A DNA stretch of 64,000 nucleotides from Bradyrhizobium lablabi. GTDB taxonomy: Bacteria; Pseudomonadota; Alphaproteobacteria; Rhizobiales; Xanthobacteraceae. Each line of letters starts with the position of its first letter. Positions within the stretch are counted from its first letter, which is position 1. Location: positions 2,728,001 through 2,792,000 of the forward strand of contig NZ_LT670844.1 of NCBI RefSeq assembly GCF_900141755.1, written 5' to 3'. The notes below the pieces were generated by a model, which saw only the letters and a list, made by a program, of their open reading frames with translations, was not told the DNA's origin and did not search any database. The position numbers and the translations under genes were made by a program. Of this stretch, positions 34,375-43,528 are shown piece after piece.

Positions 34375-34758
34375 TCAGATCTTGGGCTTGGCCGCTTCCA
34401 TCGCCGCCTTGCTGACAATTTGGCCCATCTCGCTGGCCTGCTCCGCCAGCGAGCGCATCTGCGATTGCACATATTCGCTGTGCAACCGCATCACCTCGGA
34501 CAGGTCCTTGGCGTGCAGCAAGTTTTCGGCGAAGTCCAACGACGCCTGCACGTTCTTTTCGGCGTAGGAAATCGCCTTGGCGCTGACGTCCTTGGCGCCG
34601 GCGCGAACGGTCGCTCCGCGTTCCTCGATCGAGCCCGCGGTCTGCTGCACGCTGGTGACGAATTTCTCGAAGGCCTTACGGGCCTGATCGACGCTCGCCT
34701 CGGCGATCGATCGCATTTCCTTTGGAATCTCGAAACGGTCACGGCCTTCTTCGCTCAT
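34375..34758 (-). CDS. Phasin-family protein 2
   Basis: 127 residues, same family as protein 1: FEIPKEMRSIAEASVDQARKAFEKFVTS, ASLDFAENLLHAKDLSEVMRLHSEYVQSQM, LAEQASEMGQIVSKAAMEA. The start at 34758 is in good context; the frame upstream is unsupported. The pair suggests PHA granule formation in this strain, though no phaC or phaR gene is in the window. Confidence 0.87.
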   Translation of the reverse strand: MSEEGRDRFEIPKEMRSIAEASVDQARKAFEKFVTSVQQTAGSIEERGATVRAGAKDVSAKAISYAEKNVQASLDFAENLLHAKDLSEVMRLHSEYVQSQMRSLAEQASEMGQIVSKAAMEAAKPKI

Positions 34759-35124
34759 GGTCCCAACTCCTGTTTTGGCATTCGCATGTGCGAGGCCATC
34801 CACGGCCCCGCTGCCCGGTTCGCGCACCTCAAACCTATCGACAAAAAGACCCCGCCGGTATGACGCGGCGCCCATCGGGGCCCTATCGTGGACTTCTGAC
34901 TGCGGTTTGCAAGATTGCAACGCGACCACAGCTGCGAAGGTTCAGCCCAATTTCGCGATCGCCGGCGAATTAACGTTATCGCGGCTTTCGATAATTCCGT
35001 CGCTGTCAAGCCGTGGACCTGCTCTCGCACCCGGGCAATACTCCGTCCATTAAGGCTGGCATGGTTTGGCAGCCGAACCCTCTCGCCATGCTTTGAGCTA
35101 AAGCCAGCCGGTCACATAGCTGCG
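34759..35124. other. Divergent promoter region, phasin 2 and histidine kinase
   Basis: 366 bases. Holds GGCGAATTAACGTTATCG (about 34964-34981) with the palindrome AACGTT, but no complete CtrA box (TTAA-N7-TTAA) or clear -35/-10 pair. No gene seen. Confidence 0.35.
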
Positions 35125-38100
35125 ATGAACAACGCGGAATTCCAGTTGCGAGGCGTCGGCGATCCGCGACTGGCCCTGCATGCAACGAGTGCGCTGCCGG
35201 CTTGGCTGTGGTCGACCGACGGCAGGCGGATTCTCTGGGCCAATCCGGTCGGCGCCAAGTTGTTCGGCGCCGCCAACGCCGCGAGCCTTGCCAAAAAGAT
35301 GTTTGGGCCCGCCGATGCGCATCGCCGCCAGGTGGCGCGGCTCGCAAGCCGGCTGAGCCCGACCGGCGCGATGCGGCTGGAGCGGCTGCGCGGCTTCGGC
35401 TCGCCGCTCGGCCAGCTCGTCACCTGCGGCTGCGTGCGGCTCGATTTTGCCGACGGCAGCCACGGCATTCTGATCACGGCCGCCGAGCCGGTCGGCCGCG
35501 CGATGCCGCTGCTCGAACGACTGCAGCGCCTGGTCGAAGGCATCGACACGCCGATCGCGGCGTTTGCGCGCGACGGCATGTTCGTCGGCGCCAGCGACGC
35601 CGCGCGCACGCTGCTCGGTTTTCGCAATCTGTCGGAGGCGGGCCTGGACGCGGCGCGCAGCGATGCGCTGGCGCAGGGGCGCGTCGAGACGCCGTTCGGC
35701 ATCGGTCACCTGATTCTGCAACGCGTCGGCACCGGCGCCGATGTGGGCCTGGTCGCTTTGATTGCGCCGGTAATTGTGTGTGCTCCGGCTGAGGAAGCCG
35801 CACCCGCATCGGGCGAAGCGGCCGAAATCGCGCCGGCGCCCGAGCCGGCCGCGCCCGCGGCGGATCCGGCGATAGCAGATTATGAGCAGCCAGCGATATC
35901 GGGCGAAGCGCCGGCCGAGTTTGCCTTGATCGACGAATTCGCCGATCCGCCGGAAGAGGCGGCCACCGAGCCCGCCGTCGCCAATGAGCACGCCGTCGCC
36001 AATGAGCCCGCTGTCGCCGATGGGCCCGCCGAACCCGACCTGCAGACGGTGTTGCAGCTCGACATCCCCCACGTCGAAGCGCCACGCGCCGAACCAACGC
36101 AGGCGACAACCGCGCCCACTGATAAAACCGATCGGCACGAACCGTCGCCCTTTGTCGAAGCGGTTGCCGATGAGCCGTCGCCGCCACCTTCGCCCGCCGA
36201 AGGGTCCGCGCCGCAGCAGGCCGAAGAGTCCGCGCCGCCGGCGATCGACGCACCGGCTCAATCATTGGCGCCGCCGCCGGTCTGGACGCTGTCATGGCTC
36301 GACGACCATGGGCCGAATCCGCGCCGGCACCCGCTGCGCTTCATGTGGCAGATGGACGCCGAGGGGCGCTTCTCGCTCGGCTCCGACGAATTCACCCGCC
36401 TGATCGGCGTGCGCACCCCCGCGGGCTTTGGCCGGCTCTGGAGCGAAATCGCAGACGTGTTCGGGCTCGATCCCGAGGGCCGCGTGCTCAAGGCGGTCGC
36501 CACCCGCGATACCTGGAGCGGCGTCACCCTGAACTGGCCGGTCGATGGCGGCGGCCGATTGCCGGTGGAATTGTCGGGGCTGCCGATCTACGATCGGGCG
36601 CGGAATTTTGCCGGCTATCGGGGGTTCGGGGTTTGCCGCGATCTCGACGGTCTGGCGCGGCTCGCAGCACTGCGCCGTTATGAACTGTTCTCTGATCCGC
36701 CTCCGCCCGGCCCCGCGCAAGTCGATGTGGCCAAAGGCCCGCCCGCCGCGGATCCGCCCGATCAGGGCGATATTGCATCCTCGAGTACGCCTGAAACGAG
36801 TACCCCTGATTCGCCTGCGTCGATTGCTTCAGAGATTTCACCACCAACCGATTTGGAAACGCCCGTGGAAACGCCCATCGAAGCAAAGAACGTCCTGCCG
36901 TTCCGGCCCCCCGGCGAGCAGAAATCGCCGGTGCTCACGCCGGTTGAGAACTCGGCCTTCAACGAACTGGCCCGCCAATTGGCGGCGCGGCTCGAGAGCG
37001 AAAACGGCGCGCCCGAGACGCCGGCTGAAACATCCGAGGTGCCCGAACCCGTCGTCGCGCCGCCGGAGCAACCGCCCGAGGCCGCGGAAAAACCCGGCTG
37101 GCTCGCGCATCCCGAACCGCCCGCGCGCGGCGAAGCGCGGCGCGACAAGATGCTGCTCGATTTGCTCCCGGTCGGCGTCTTGATCTACCGGCTCGACCGG
37201 CTGCTCTATGCCAACCCGGCGTTTCTGGCGCGGATCGGTTATCCGAACCTTCTTGCCCTGGAACAGGCCGGCGGTCTCGACGCGCTCTATGTCGAGCCCG
37301 GCGTTTCCTCCGCGAGCAGCACGTCAGACACCGGCACGCCCGTGACGATTTCTTCGGGCCAGGCGCCGCCGGAAACGGCGTCAGGAACCGAAGCGCGGCT
37401 TTATACGATTTCATGGGACGAAGATTCCGCGCTGGCGCTGATCTGCTTGGCCGCGGCCACCAAGACCGCCGAGATCGCCGAGATCGCCGCCGCGATGTCG
37501 CAGCCTTCGGCAGTACCCGAACCATCCCCGGTCGGCCACGCCAATGCCGAGGAGCTCGGCGCCATCCTCGACACCGCGGCCGAAGGCATCGTGATGTTCG
37601 ACGCCGAGGGCAACCTCAACTCCTGCAACCGCAGCGCCGAAGCGCTGTTCGGCTATGACGGCGAGGAATTGGTGAAGCGCAATCTTTCCGATTTGTTCGC
37701 GCCGGAAAGCCAGCGCGTGGTCCGCGATTATCTCGAAAGCCTCAAAGGCTCGGGCGTTGCGAGCCTGCTCGAGCACGGCCGCGAGGTATTGGGCAAGGTG
37801 CGCGAGGGCGGCCTCATTCCGCTGTCGATGACGATGGGGCGGACCCGGCCCGATGGCCCGAATTTCTTCGCGGTGTTCCGCGATCTGTCGCAGGCCAAGA
37901 AAAGCGAGAGCGAATTGCGCGAGGCGCGGCGGCTCGCGGATCGCGCGGCCAACGCCAAGGCCGACATGCTGGCGCGGATCAGCCACGAGGTGCGCACGCC
38001 GCTCAACGCCATCATCGGCTTTGCCGAAGTGATGATCGGCGAGCGGTTCGGCGCGCTCGGCAACGAGCGCTATGTCGAATACATGAAGGACATCCGCGCC

Positions 38101-38649
38101 TCCGGCGAGCGGGTGATCGCCATCATCAACGATTTGCTCGATCTGTCGCGGATCGAGACCGGCAAGCTCGATCTTGCCTTCGCCAACCAGAACCTCAACG
38201 ACCTCGTCGAGAGCTGCGTCGCTGTCATGCAGCCGCAGGCCAACCGCGAGCGCATCATCATCCGCACCTCGCTGGCGCATATGCTGCCGCCTGTGGTCGC
38301 CGACGCCCGCGCGCTGCGCCAGATCACGCTGAATCTGATTGGCAACTCGATCCATCTCGCCAACGCCGGCGGCCAGGTCATCGTCTCCACCGCGCTGTCG
38401 GATTTCGGCGACGTGATCCTGCGGGTCCGCGACACCGGCCAAGGGCTGAACGACAACGAGGTCGCCGCCGCGATGGAGCCGTTCCGCACCCGAGCCCCCT
38501 CCGACCAAGCCTCCGACAGCGCCGCCGTCAACCTTTCGCTGACGAAAGCGCTGGTCGAAGCCAACCGCGCGCAATTCCAGATCAAGACCGGGGCGCATTC
38601 CGGCACACTGGTCGAAGTGGTGTTTTCGCACGCGATGGCGCGGGCGTAA
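35125..38649 (+). CDS. PAS-domain hybrid-size sensor histidine kinase (PdhS/PleC type) with degenerate ATP lid
   Basis: 1174 residues, no membrane segment, so cytoplasmic. N-terminal PAS-like region (1-215), a Pro/Ala/Glu-rich low-complexity linker (about 215-400), a second PAS-like region (about 410-520), another disordered stretch (530-680), and a PAS domain at about 810-925 (LDTAAEGIVMFDAEGNLNSC). HisKA follows with His954 in ARISHEVRTPLNAIIGF. The ATPase has D-box DTGQG (1103-1107), but the G2 box is SAAVNLSL (1132-1139) rather than GxGLGL, so ATP binding or lid closure is doubtful. Resembles cell-cycle kinases of the PdhS/PleC/DivL group. Confidence 0.85.
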   Translation: MNNAEFQLRGVGDPRLALHATSALPAWLWSTDGRRILWANPVGAKLFGAANAASLAKKMFGPADAHRRQVARLASRLSPTGAMRLERLRGFGSPLGQLVTCGCVRLDFADGSHGILITAAEPVGRAMPLLERLQRLVEGIDTPIAAFARDGMFVGASDAARTLLGFRNLSEAGLDAARSDALAQGRVETPFGIGHLILQRVGTGADVGLVALIAPVIVCAPAEEAAPASGEAAEIAPAPEPAAPAADPAIADYEQPAISGEAPAEFALIDEFADPPEEAATEPAVANEHAVANEPAVADGPAEPDLQTVLQLDIPHVEAPRAEPTQATTAPTDKTDRHEPSPFVEAVADEPSPPPSPAEGSAPQQAEESAPPAIDAPAQSLAPPPVWTLSWLDDHGPNPRRHPLRFMWQMDAEGRFSLGSDEFTRLIGVRTPAGFGRLWSEIADVFGLDPEGRVLKAVATRDTWSGVTLNWPVDGGGRLPVELSGLPIYDRARNFAGYRGFGVCRDLDGLARLAALRRYELFSDPPPPGPAQVDVAKGPPAADPPDQGDIASSSTPETSTPDSPASIASEISPPTDLETPVETPIEAKNVLPFRPPGEQKSPVLTPVENSAFNELARQLAARLESENGAPETPAETSEVPEPVVAPPEQPPEAAEKPGWLAHPEPPARGEARRDKMLLDLLPVGVLIYRLDRLLYANPAFLARIGYPNLLALEQAGGLDALYVEPGVSSASSTSDTGTPVTISSGQAPPETASGTEARLYTISWDEDSALALICLAAATKTAEIAEIAAAMSQPSAVPEPSPVGHANAEELGAILDTAAEGIVMFDAEGNLNSCNRSAEALFGYDGEELVKRNLSDLFAPESQRVVRDYLESLKGSGVASLLEHGREVLGKVREGGLIPLSMTMGRTRPDGPNFFAVFRDLSQAKKSESELREARRLADRAANAKADMLARISHEVRTPLNAIIGFAEVMIGERFGALGNERYVEYMKDIRASGERVIAIINDLLDLSRIETGKLDLAFANQNLNDLVESCVAVMQPQANRERIIIRTSLAHMLPPVVADARALRQITLNLIGNSIHLANAGGQVIVSTALSDFGDVILRVRDTGQGLNDNEVAAAMEPFRTRAPSDQASDSAAVNLSLTKALVEANRAQFQIKTGAHSGTLVEVVFSHAMARA

Positions 38650-38671
38650 TTCGCGGACGTAAGTTTCTCAG

Positions 38672-39499
38672 ATGTTGCTGAAGCGGTTCCTGCTCCCTCT
38701 CGTTGCCATCGTCGCCGGTCTGGGAGCCAGCGGGCCTGGCTTTGCGCAGCAGCCTTCGATCATCGTTGCATCGACAACGTCGACCGAACAGTCGGGACTT
38801 TTCGGCTATCTGTTGCCGCGCTTTTCGGCTGCAACCGGTATCGCGGTGAAAGTCGTCGCCGTCGGAACCGGACAGGCGCTCGACATTGGACGGCGCGGCG
38901 ACGCCGACGTGGTATTTGTCCACGATCGGCCAGCGGAAGAAAAATTCCTCGGCGAGGGATTTGGCGTTCGGCGGTTTGACGTGATGTACAATGATTTTGT
39001 CATCGCCGGTCCGAAAGCCGATCCCGCGCATATCGCGGGCGATAAAGACGTCACCGCGGCTTTGCGCGCCATCGCCGCCGGCAAGGCGACCTTCATCTCG
39101 CGTGGCGATCGATCAGGGACGCATGAAGCCGAACTTCGCCTGTGGCGCGAGGCGGGAATCGATCTCGAGACCATCAAAGGCCCCTGGTATCGCGAAATCG
39201 GCCAAGGGATGGGCGCTGCGCTGAACATGGCTTCCGCGATAAACGCCTATCTGCTGACGGATCGCGGCACCTGGCTGTCGTTCAAAAATCGCGGCGATCT
39301 CATTGTGCTGACCGAGGGCGATCGGCGGCTGTTCAACCAGTATGGCGTGATGCTGGTAAATCCTTTGAAACACCCGAACGTCAAGGCCAGGGAAGGGCAG
39401 GCCTTCGTCGATTGGCTTATTTCGCCGGAGGGCCAAACAACCATCGCCGGCTACAAGGTGAACGGCGAGCAGTTATTTTTCCCCAACGCGTCCCACTAG
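38672..39499 (+). CDS. tupA: Tungstate/molybdate ABC-transporter periplasmic binding protein
   Basis: 275 residues. Signal peptide (LLPLVAIVAGLGASGPGFA); then the TupA signature IIVASTTSTEQSGLFGYLLP (oxyanion loop), VKVVAVGTGQALDIGRRGDA and VMYNDFVIAGPKADP. TupA binds tungstate with very high affinity. It sits 22 bp after the histidine kinase and overlaps the convergent permease gene by 27 bp at the 3' ends; normally tupA, tupB and tupC are co-oriented. No ATPase gene (tupC) is in the window. Confidence 0.9.
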   Translation: MLLKRFLLPLVAIVAGLGASGPGFAQQPSIIVASTTSTEQSGLFGYLLPRFSAATGIAVKVVAVGTGQALDIGRRGDADVVFVHDRPAEEKFLGEGFGVRRFDVMYNDFVIAGPKADPAHIAGDKDVTAALRAIAAGKATFISRGDRSGTHEAELRLWREAGIDLETIKGPWYREIGQGMGAALNMASAINAYLLTDRGTWLSFKNRGDLIVLTEGDRRLFNQYGVMLVNPLKHPNVKAREGQAFVDWLISPEGQTTIAGYKVNGEQLFFPNASH

Positions 39500-40171
39500 C
39501 AAAAAGGCCACGCTGCTCACGATCACGCTCAATGAGAGCAGAATAAACCCAAGCGCAAGCGCCAAGGTGAGATCGCCCTTGCCGGTCTCGAGCGCGATGG
39601 CCGTCGTCATGGTTCGGGTATAGCCGCGGATGTTGCCGCCGACGATGATGATCGCGCCGACCTCCGCGATGGCGCGACCGAACGCGGCGAGAAATGCCGT
39701 CAGCAGCGAGTCCCGCCCGATCAGGAACAGCAATTGGATGCTGCGGGCTTTGGACACGCCGTCGGTACGCATGAGGTCAGCATATTCGGACCAAAGCAGC
39801 GAAGTGGGCCGATGCACCAGGGCGATCACGATCGGCGTGGTGATGACGGCCTGCGCGATGATCATGGCGGTCGGCGAAAAGAGCAGCCCGGCAAAGCCGA
39901 GCGGCCCCGACCGCGACAGCAAGAGATAGATAAAAAGCCCCGCCACGACCGGCGGCAGGCCCAGCAAGGCGTTGGCCAGCACAATGACGGCCTGCCGTCC
40001 CCGAAACCGGCTGACGGCCAGCGCAGCGCCGAGTGGCGCGCCGATCATCATGGCAATCAGGCTCGCCGACAGGCTCACGCGGAGCGACAGGCCGACGATG
40101 CCGACAATCTCGGAATCGAAGCTGGAGATTAACGAAAGGGCGGTAACAATGGCCTGGGCGAAATCATGCAT
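39473..40171 (-). CDS. tupB: Tungstate ABC-transporter permease
   Basis: 232 residues with five to six membrane segments and the permease signature EVGAIIIVGGNIRGYTRTMTTAIALE (EAA-like loop GRDSLLTAFLAAFGRAIAEVG). Shares the TupB/ModB family organisation. Convergent with tupA, 3' overlap 27 bp, followed 10 bp upstream by a methyltransferase gene on the same strand. The missing ATPase would have to come from elsewhere in the genome. Confidence 0.85.
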   Translation of the reverse strand: MHDFAQAIVTALSLISSFDSEIVGIVGLSLRVSLSASLIAMMIGAPLGAALAVSRFRGRQAVIVLANALLGLPPVVAGLFIYLLLSRSGPLGFAGLLFSPTAMIIAQAVITTPIVIALVHRPTSLLWSEYADLMRTDGVSKARSIQLLFLIGRDSLLTAFLAAFGRAIAEVGAIIIVGGNIRGYTRTMTTAIALETGKGDLTLALALGFILLSLSVIVSSVAFLLVGRVGEK

Positions 40172-40181
40172 CCCGGCCCGT

Positions 40182-40847
40182 TTACCGTCTAAGCGCGGAA
40201 AGGACCATGCTTATTGCTTCGGGCTTCTGGACACGCCGGAACAGGCTGAATTGAAACTGCTGCACGGACTGCCACGGCGTGGTGTGCCGATGGTTTCGCG
40301 TCTCGACCAGCGCAAAACCGTCGCCAAGTGCTTGCCCCAAGCCTGCTGCATCGTAACGCACAACAGGCAGGCCGCTGCAGCGCTCGGGACCATCGAGTGC
40401 GAAGGTCGCGATGATGGCATGGCCGCCAGGCTTGAGGGCCTTTCGCAGGGCTGCCAGGTACGCCGCCCGATCGCGCGCCTCGGTGAGAAAGTGAAACGCG
40501 GCGCGGTCGTGCCAGATGTCAAAGGATGCCGGCGGCTCCCATGTTGTCACGTCGCTCGCGATCCATTGAACATCATGGGCGCGCTCGCCGAGCCGGGCCC
40601 TGGCTGTCGCTAGCGCAGCCTCCGACAGATCGAGCACGGTGATGGCTCGAAAGGCACGTTCGATCAGCGCGTCAACCAGGCGTGACGCGCCACCGCCGAT
40701 GTCAACGATCGCCGAGTCGGGATTTGCTCCCGCGCGCTCGATCAACTCCAACGAGGGGACCGGGCTTTCCTGGAACCAGCTGAGCTCGTTCTCGCCCTTG
40801 CTGGTGTAGACCTTTTGCCAGTGGTCGTGACGGTTCTCGGCGCTCAT
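40182..40847 (-). CDS. Class I SAM-dependent methyltransferase (thiopurine/tellurite type)
   Basis: 221 residues: the N-terminal DHWQKVYTSKGENELSWFQ pattern, motif I AIVDIGGGASRLVDALIERA, acidic loop ITVLDLSEAALATA, and FHFLTEARDRAAYLAALRKALKPGGHAII. The SWFQ...P start is typical of TPMT/TehB-like methyltransferases that act on metalloid or sulfur compounds. Upstream of tupB by 10 bp on the same strand, so the two are probably co-transcribed. Confidence 0.78.
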   Translation of the reverse strand: MSAENRHDHWQKVYTSKGENELSWFQESPVPSLELIERAGANPDSAIVDIGGGASRLVDALIERAFRAITVLDLSEAALATARARLGERAHDVQWIASDVTTWEPPASFDIWHDRAAFHFLTEARDRAAYLAALRKALKPGGHAIIATFALDGPERCSGLPVVRYDAAGLGQALGDGFALVETRNHRHTTPWQSVQQFQFSLFRRVQKPEAISMVLSALRR

Positions 40848-40884
40848 GGGTTTACCTCAACCGGCGCTCGCGCCGGGCAAGCAG

Positions 40885-41298
40885 TCATTTGGTGGACCGA
40901 TCAGACGGCATGCCCAGACTTTCAAGCACCCGACAATCGGCCACACGGCCGCCCTCGCAATTGTCGAGCATCCGAGCGAGCTCGCCGCGCAGTGCGTTAA
41001 GTTGCGAAATGCGTTGGTCAACTGCCGCCAGGTGACGGGCGGTAATTTTGTCCGCGTTGTCGCAAGGTTTTTCGGGCTGGGCACTTAATGCCAGAAGCTC
41101 TCGAATGTCGTCTATCTCGAAGCCCAGCTCGCGGCCATGCCGGATAAAATTTAGTCGCATGATGTCGGGTGCGCCATAGCGCCGCTGCTTGCCTTCGGTA
41201 CGAACGGGCGCAGCAAGCAGGCCGACCTGCTCGTAATAGCGTATCGTCGGCACCTTCACGCCGGTCCGTCGCGACAATTCTCCGATCGAAACATCCAT
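40885..41298 (-). CDS. MerR-family metal-responsive regulator (CadR/ZntR type)
   Basis: 137 residues. MerR HTH at the start (SIGELSRRTGVKVPTIRYYEQVGLL), then a dimerisation helix and metal-site cysteines: one in EKPCDNADKITARHLAAVDQRI and two in DNCEGGRVADCRVLESLG, the CadR/ZntR/CueR pattern of Cys at the helix and loop. Divalent metal (Zn, Cd, Pb) rather than Cu(I) is suggested by the extra Cys. It is divergent from a CDF exporter across a MerR-type promoter. Confidence 0.87.
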   Translation of the reverse strand: MDVSIGELSRRTGVKVPTIRYYEQVGLLAAPVRTEGKQRRYGAPDIMRLNFIRHGRELGFEIDDIRELLALSAQPEKPCDNADKITARHLAAVDQRISQLNALRGELARMLDNCEGGRVADCRVLESLGMPSDRSTK

Positions 41299-41305
41299 TT
41301 TTCAC

Positions 41306-41336
41306 TTGAACCTCTAGTCGCTAGAGGTTGTACGCT
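41306..41336 (+). promoter_or_regulatory. MerR-type operator/promoter of the CDF exporter
   Basis: TTGAAC (41306-41311), a 19-bp spacer and TACGCT (41331-41336). The spacer contains the dyad ACCTCTAG-TCG-CTAGAGGT (41310-41328). The over-long spacer with a centred dyad is the hallmark of MerR promoters, which are untwisted by the metal-bound regulator. Regulation of both divergent genes is expected. Confidence 0.85.
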
Positions 41337-41363
41337 CTTTGCAGATCATTGGGAAGCGTCAGG

Positions 41364-42089
41364 ATGTCCGACCACTGTTGTGGCTCAAATGGCCAGCGTA
41401 ATCATCAAATTGATACCGCCGCAGCCAGCGGCGGGGATAGCTGCTGTTCGGTGGGCGTGCCGGTATTTGACGGCGTCGAGCCGCGTTACAAGCGCGTGCT
41501 TTGGACGGTAATCGGTATCAACGGTTTGATGTTTTTCGCCGAAATGTTCGCCGGCCATGTTGCGGGCTCGCAAGCGCTCAAGGCTGATGCGCTCGACTTT
41601 CTCGCCGATACGGTCACTTACGGTTTAAGCTTGGCGGTCATTGGCGCCACCATGAAAACGCGCGCTATGGCGGCGCTCTCCAAAGGCGTTTCGCTAAGCG
41701 CGATGTCGCTATGGGTATTTGGTTCAACAGTTTACCAAACGCTCGTCCTTGGCGTGCCCCGTGCCGAACTGATGGGTGCTATCGGGATGCTCGCGCTGGC
41801 AGCCAATCTTGCGTCGGTGTTGCTGCTGATGCGCTACAAGGAAGGCGATGCCAATGTGCGCTCGGTCTGGCTTTGCTCACGCAACGATGCGATCGGCAAC
41901 GTCATAGTAATGATTGCTGCGCTCACCGTTTGGGGAACGGCGAGCGCTTGGCCGGATTTAGCTGTGGCAGGCGTGATGGCTGCCATCTTCCTTACTTCGT
42001 CGGTGCAGATTTTGAGGCAGGCCTGGATGGAATATCGCGGAAACACCAACTCACCTTGGGTTACCTCAACGGGCGCTGGCGTCGGGTGA
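41364..42089 (+). CDS. Cation diffusion facilitator (CDF) metal exporter, Cys-rich N-terminus
   Basis: 241 residues with about six membrane segments. The N-terminus carries CCGSNGQRNHQ and DSCCSVGVP clusters for metal capture. Metal-site residues are recognisable as ALKADALDFLADTVTYG in helix 2 and SRNDAIGNVIVMIAA in helix 5. Shorter than classical CDFs, lacking a long cytoplasmic tail domain. Divergent from the MerR gene. Exports divalent cations such as Zn or Cd from the cytoplasm (family knowledge). Confidence 0.85.
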   Translation: MSDHCCGSNGQRNHQIDTAAASGGDSCCSVGVPVFDGVEPRYKRVLWTVIGINGLMFFAEMFAGHVAGSQALKADALDFLADTVTYGLSLAVIGATMKTRAMAALSKGVSLSAMSLWVFGSTVYQTLVLGVPRAELMGAIGMLALAANLASVLLLMRYKEGDANVRSVWLCSRNDAIGNVIVMIAALTVWGTASAWPDLAVAGVMAAIFLTSSVQILRQAWMEYRGNTNSPWVTSTGAGVG

Positions 42090-42165
42090 GGTAGTATCTA
42101 GCGGCCGGTTGGAATAATGCGACGGGGCTCCTCATCGGAGCGATTGATGGATTTCGCGGAATTTA

Positions 42166-42240
42166 TCATCGGGCGCGCATTCCGCCTCCGCGCTTCGAGG
42201 TACGGCGCACTGGTCGCGCGACCCGTTGGCTCAACGCATC
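42166..42240. repeat. Remnant of the ATCGGGC/GACCCGTTGGCTC repeat module
   Basis: ATCATCGGGCGCGCATTCC ... GCGCGACCCGTTGGCTCAACG matches the module present in the elements at 14913, 21924 and 63678. It lies between the convergent CDF exporter and permease genes. Confidence 0.55.
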
Positions 42241-42246
42241 CTACAA

Positions 42247-43407
42247 CTACATGTGTTGATGCGAGTGCCCCGTCGCAGGAGGCTTGTTCATCATCCGCAG
42301 CATCCCGAGGCCTCCCGTATTGAAGAATCGCCAGACCAGCACGCCTGCGAGAACGAGAAAGGCGATGTTGAGCCAGGTGGTGTAATCCCAGGTGATGGCG
42401 GCATCAACCACGCGCGCGTTGCGCTGGGCCGGGACCAGACCGAGGGTACCGAAGATCAGTTCGACGATCAGCGCGGCACCGGCCATGGCGGCATAGAACG
42501 TCACGAACAGAAAGCCAGCCATCTTCAATCCGTAATATTTGCGGTAGATGTTCAGGATCGGGAGAATGATCAAATCCGCAAAGATGAACGCGATCGCGCC
42601 GCCGAAACTGATGCCGCCGTTCCAGAGCACCGCGGCCAGCGGAATATTTCCGACCGAGCAGACGAACGAGATCACCGCGACCAGCGGCCCGACGATCGGT
42701 CCCCATAATTTGGCCAGCAACGGGTGGTCGACGGCGAAGAACGACTGCCAGAATTCGGCCGGCACCCAGGCTGCCAGCGCCCCGGAAATCAGCAGGCCGC
42801 CGGCGATATCCATCCACACCGAGGCCCAGTCCATCACGAAATAATGGCTGATCGCGGTAAAACCCTGTTCGGATGTGATCCGCTGCCAAAGCGTGCCGCC
42901 TTCAGGGACCGACATATCCATTGCGGCGTGGCCTTCCATACGGCCGGCGATGCCTCGGTCGGCCTGCGCCCTCGCCTCCTCCAGAAGCTCGCGACTGAGA
43001 AACCGCCGAAACATCAGAACCAGCAATCCGACCATGATCGGCGCGCCGATGAACTCGGCCAATGTGAACTGCCAGCCCAAAAACACCAGCATGATGAGGG
43101 CGAGTTCGACCACGAGATTGGTGGAGGCCATTTCGAACGCCATCGCGGCGGTGAAGTTGGCGCCCTTGCGGAACAGCGCGCGGGCAATCGCCACGGCTGC
43201 ATAAGAGCAGGATGAGGATGCCGCGCCGAGCGCAAGCGCTTTCGCGATCGTGGCCGGCCGATCGTCCGGCAGCAGCCGCGCCATTTCCCGGTGGGAAACG
43301 ACCGCCTGCACAATCGCGGACAGTGTGAAGCCCAGAATCAGGGGCCACAGGATTTCCCATCCCATGGCGAACGCCATGCCGAGTGCGCGTAGGATCGATT
43401 CTGTCAT
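42247..43407 (-). CDS. Permease of the DUF318 (YraQ/ArsP-like) family
   Basis: 386 residues with about eight to ten membrane helices and the family signature ALGAASSSCSYAAVAIARALF followed by FEMASTNLVVELALIM, and a matching second half (SFVCSVGNIPLAAVLWNGG). The paired SCSY and CSVGN cysteines fit a thiol- or soft-metal-substrate channel. Several members export organoarsenicals or metals; others are linked to thioredoxin-like proteins. The C-terminus is His-rich (ATGHSHQHM). Solitary within the metal cluster. Confidence 0.82.
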   Translation of the reverse strand: MTESILRALGMAFAMGWEILWPLILGFTLSAIVQAVVSHREMARLLPDDRPATIAKALALGAASSSCSYAAVAIARALFRKGANFTAAMAFEMASTNLVVELALIMLVFLGWQFTLAEFIGAPIMVGLLVLMFRRFLSRELLEEARAQADRGIAGRMEGHAAMDMSVPEGGTLWQRITSEQGFTAISHYFVMDWASVWMDIAGGLLISGALAAWVPAEFWQSFFAVDHPLLAKLWGPIVGPLVAVISFVCSVGNIPLAAVLWNGGISFGGAIAFIFADLIILPILNIYRKYYGLKMAGFLFVTFYAAMAGAALIVELIFGTLGLVPAQRNARVVDAAITWDYTTWLNIAFLVLAGVLVWRFFNTGGLGMLRMMNKPPATGHSHQHM

Positions 43408-43528
43408 TCGCCGCCTCTGTGCTTGAAATGCACATCATCAACGCATGTCGGACCAATGGGTCGCCCATCATGCGTGACTGATTGTCCCCGGAATAGATGG
43501 ACACCCCGAATCCTCGTAGAACTTGTTC

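Noticed and set aside
37411-38631. Antisense open frame of about 400 codons opposite the histidine kinase
   Set aside because: Low-complexity Arg/Asp/Gly-rich translation without domains, opposite a well-supported kinase domain.
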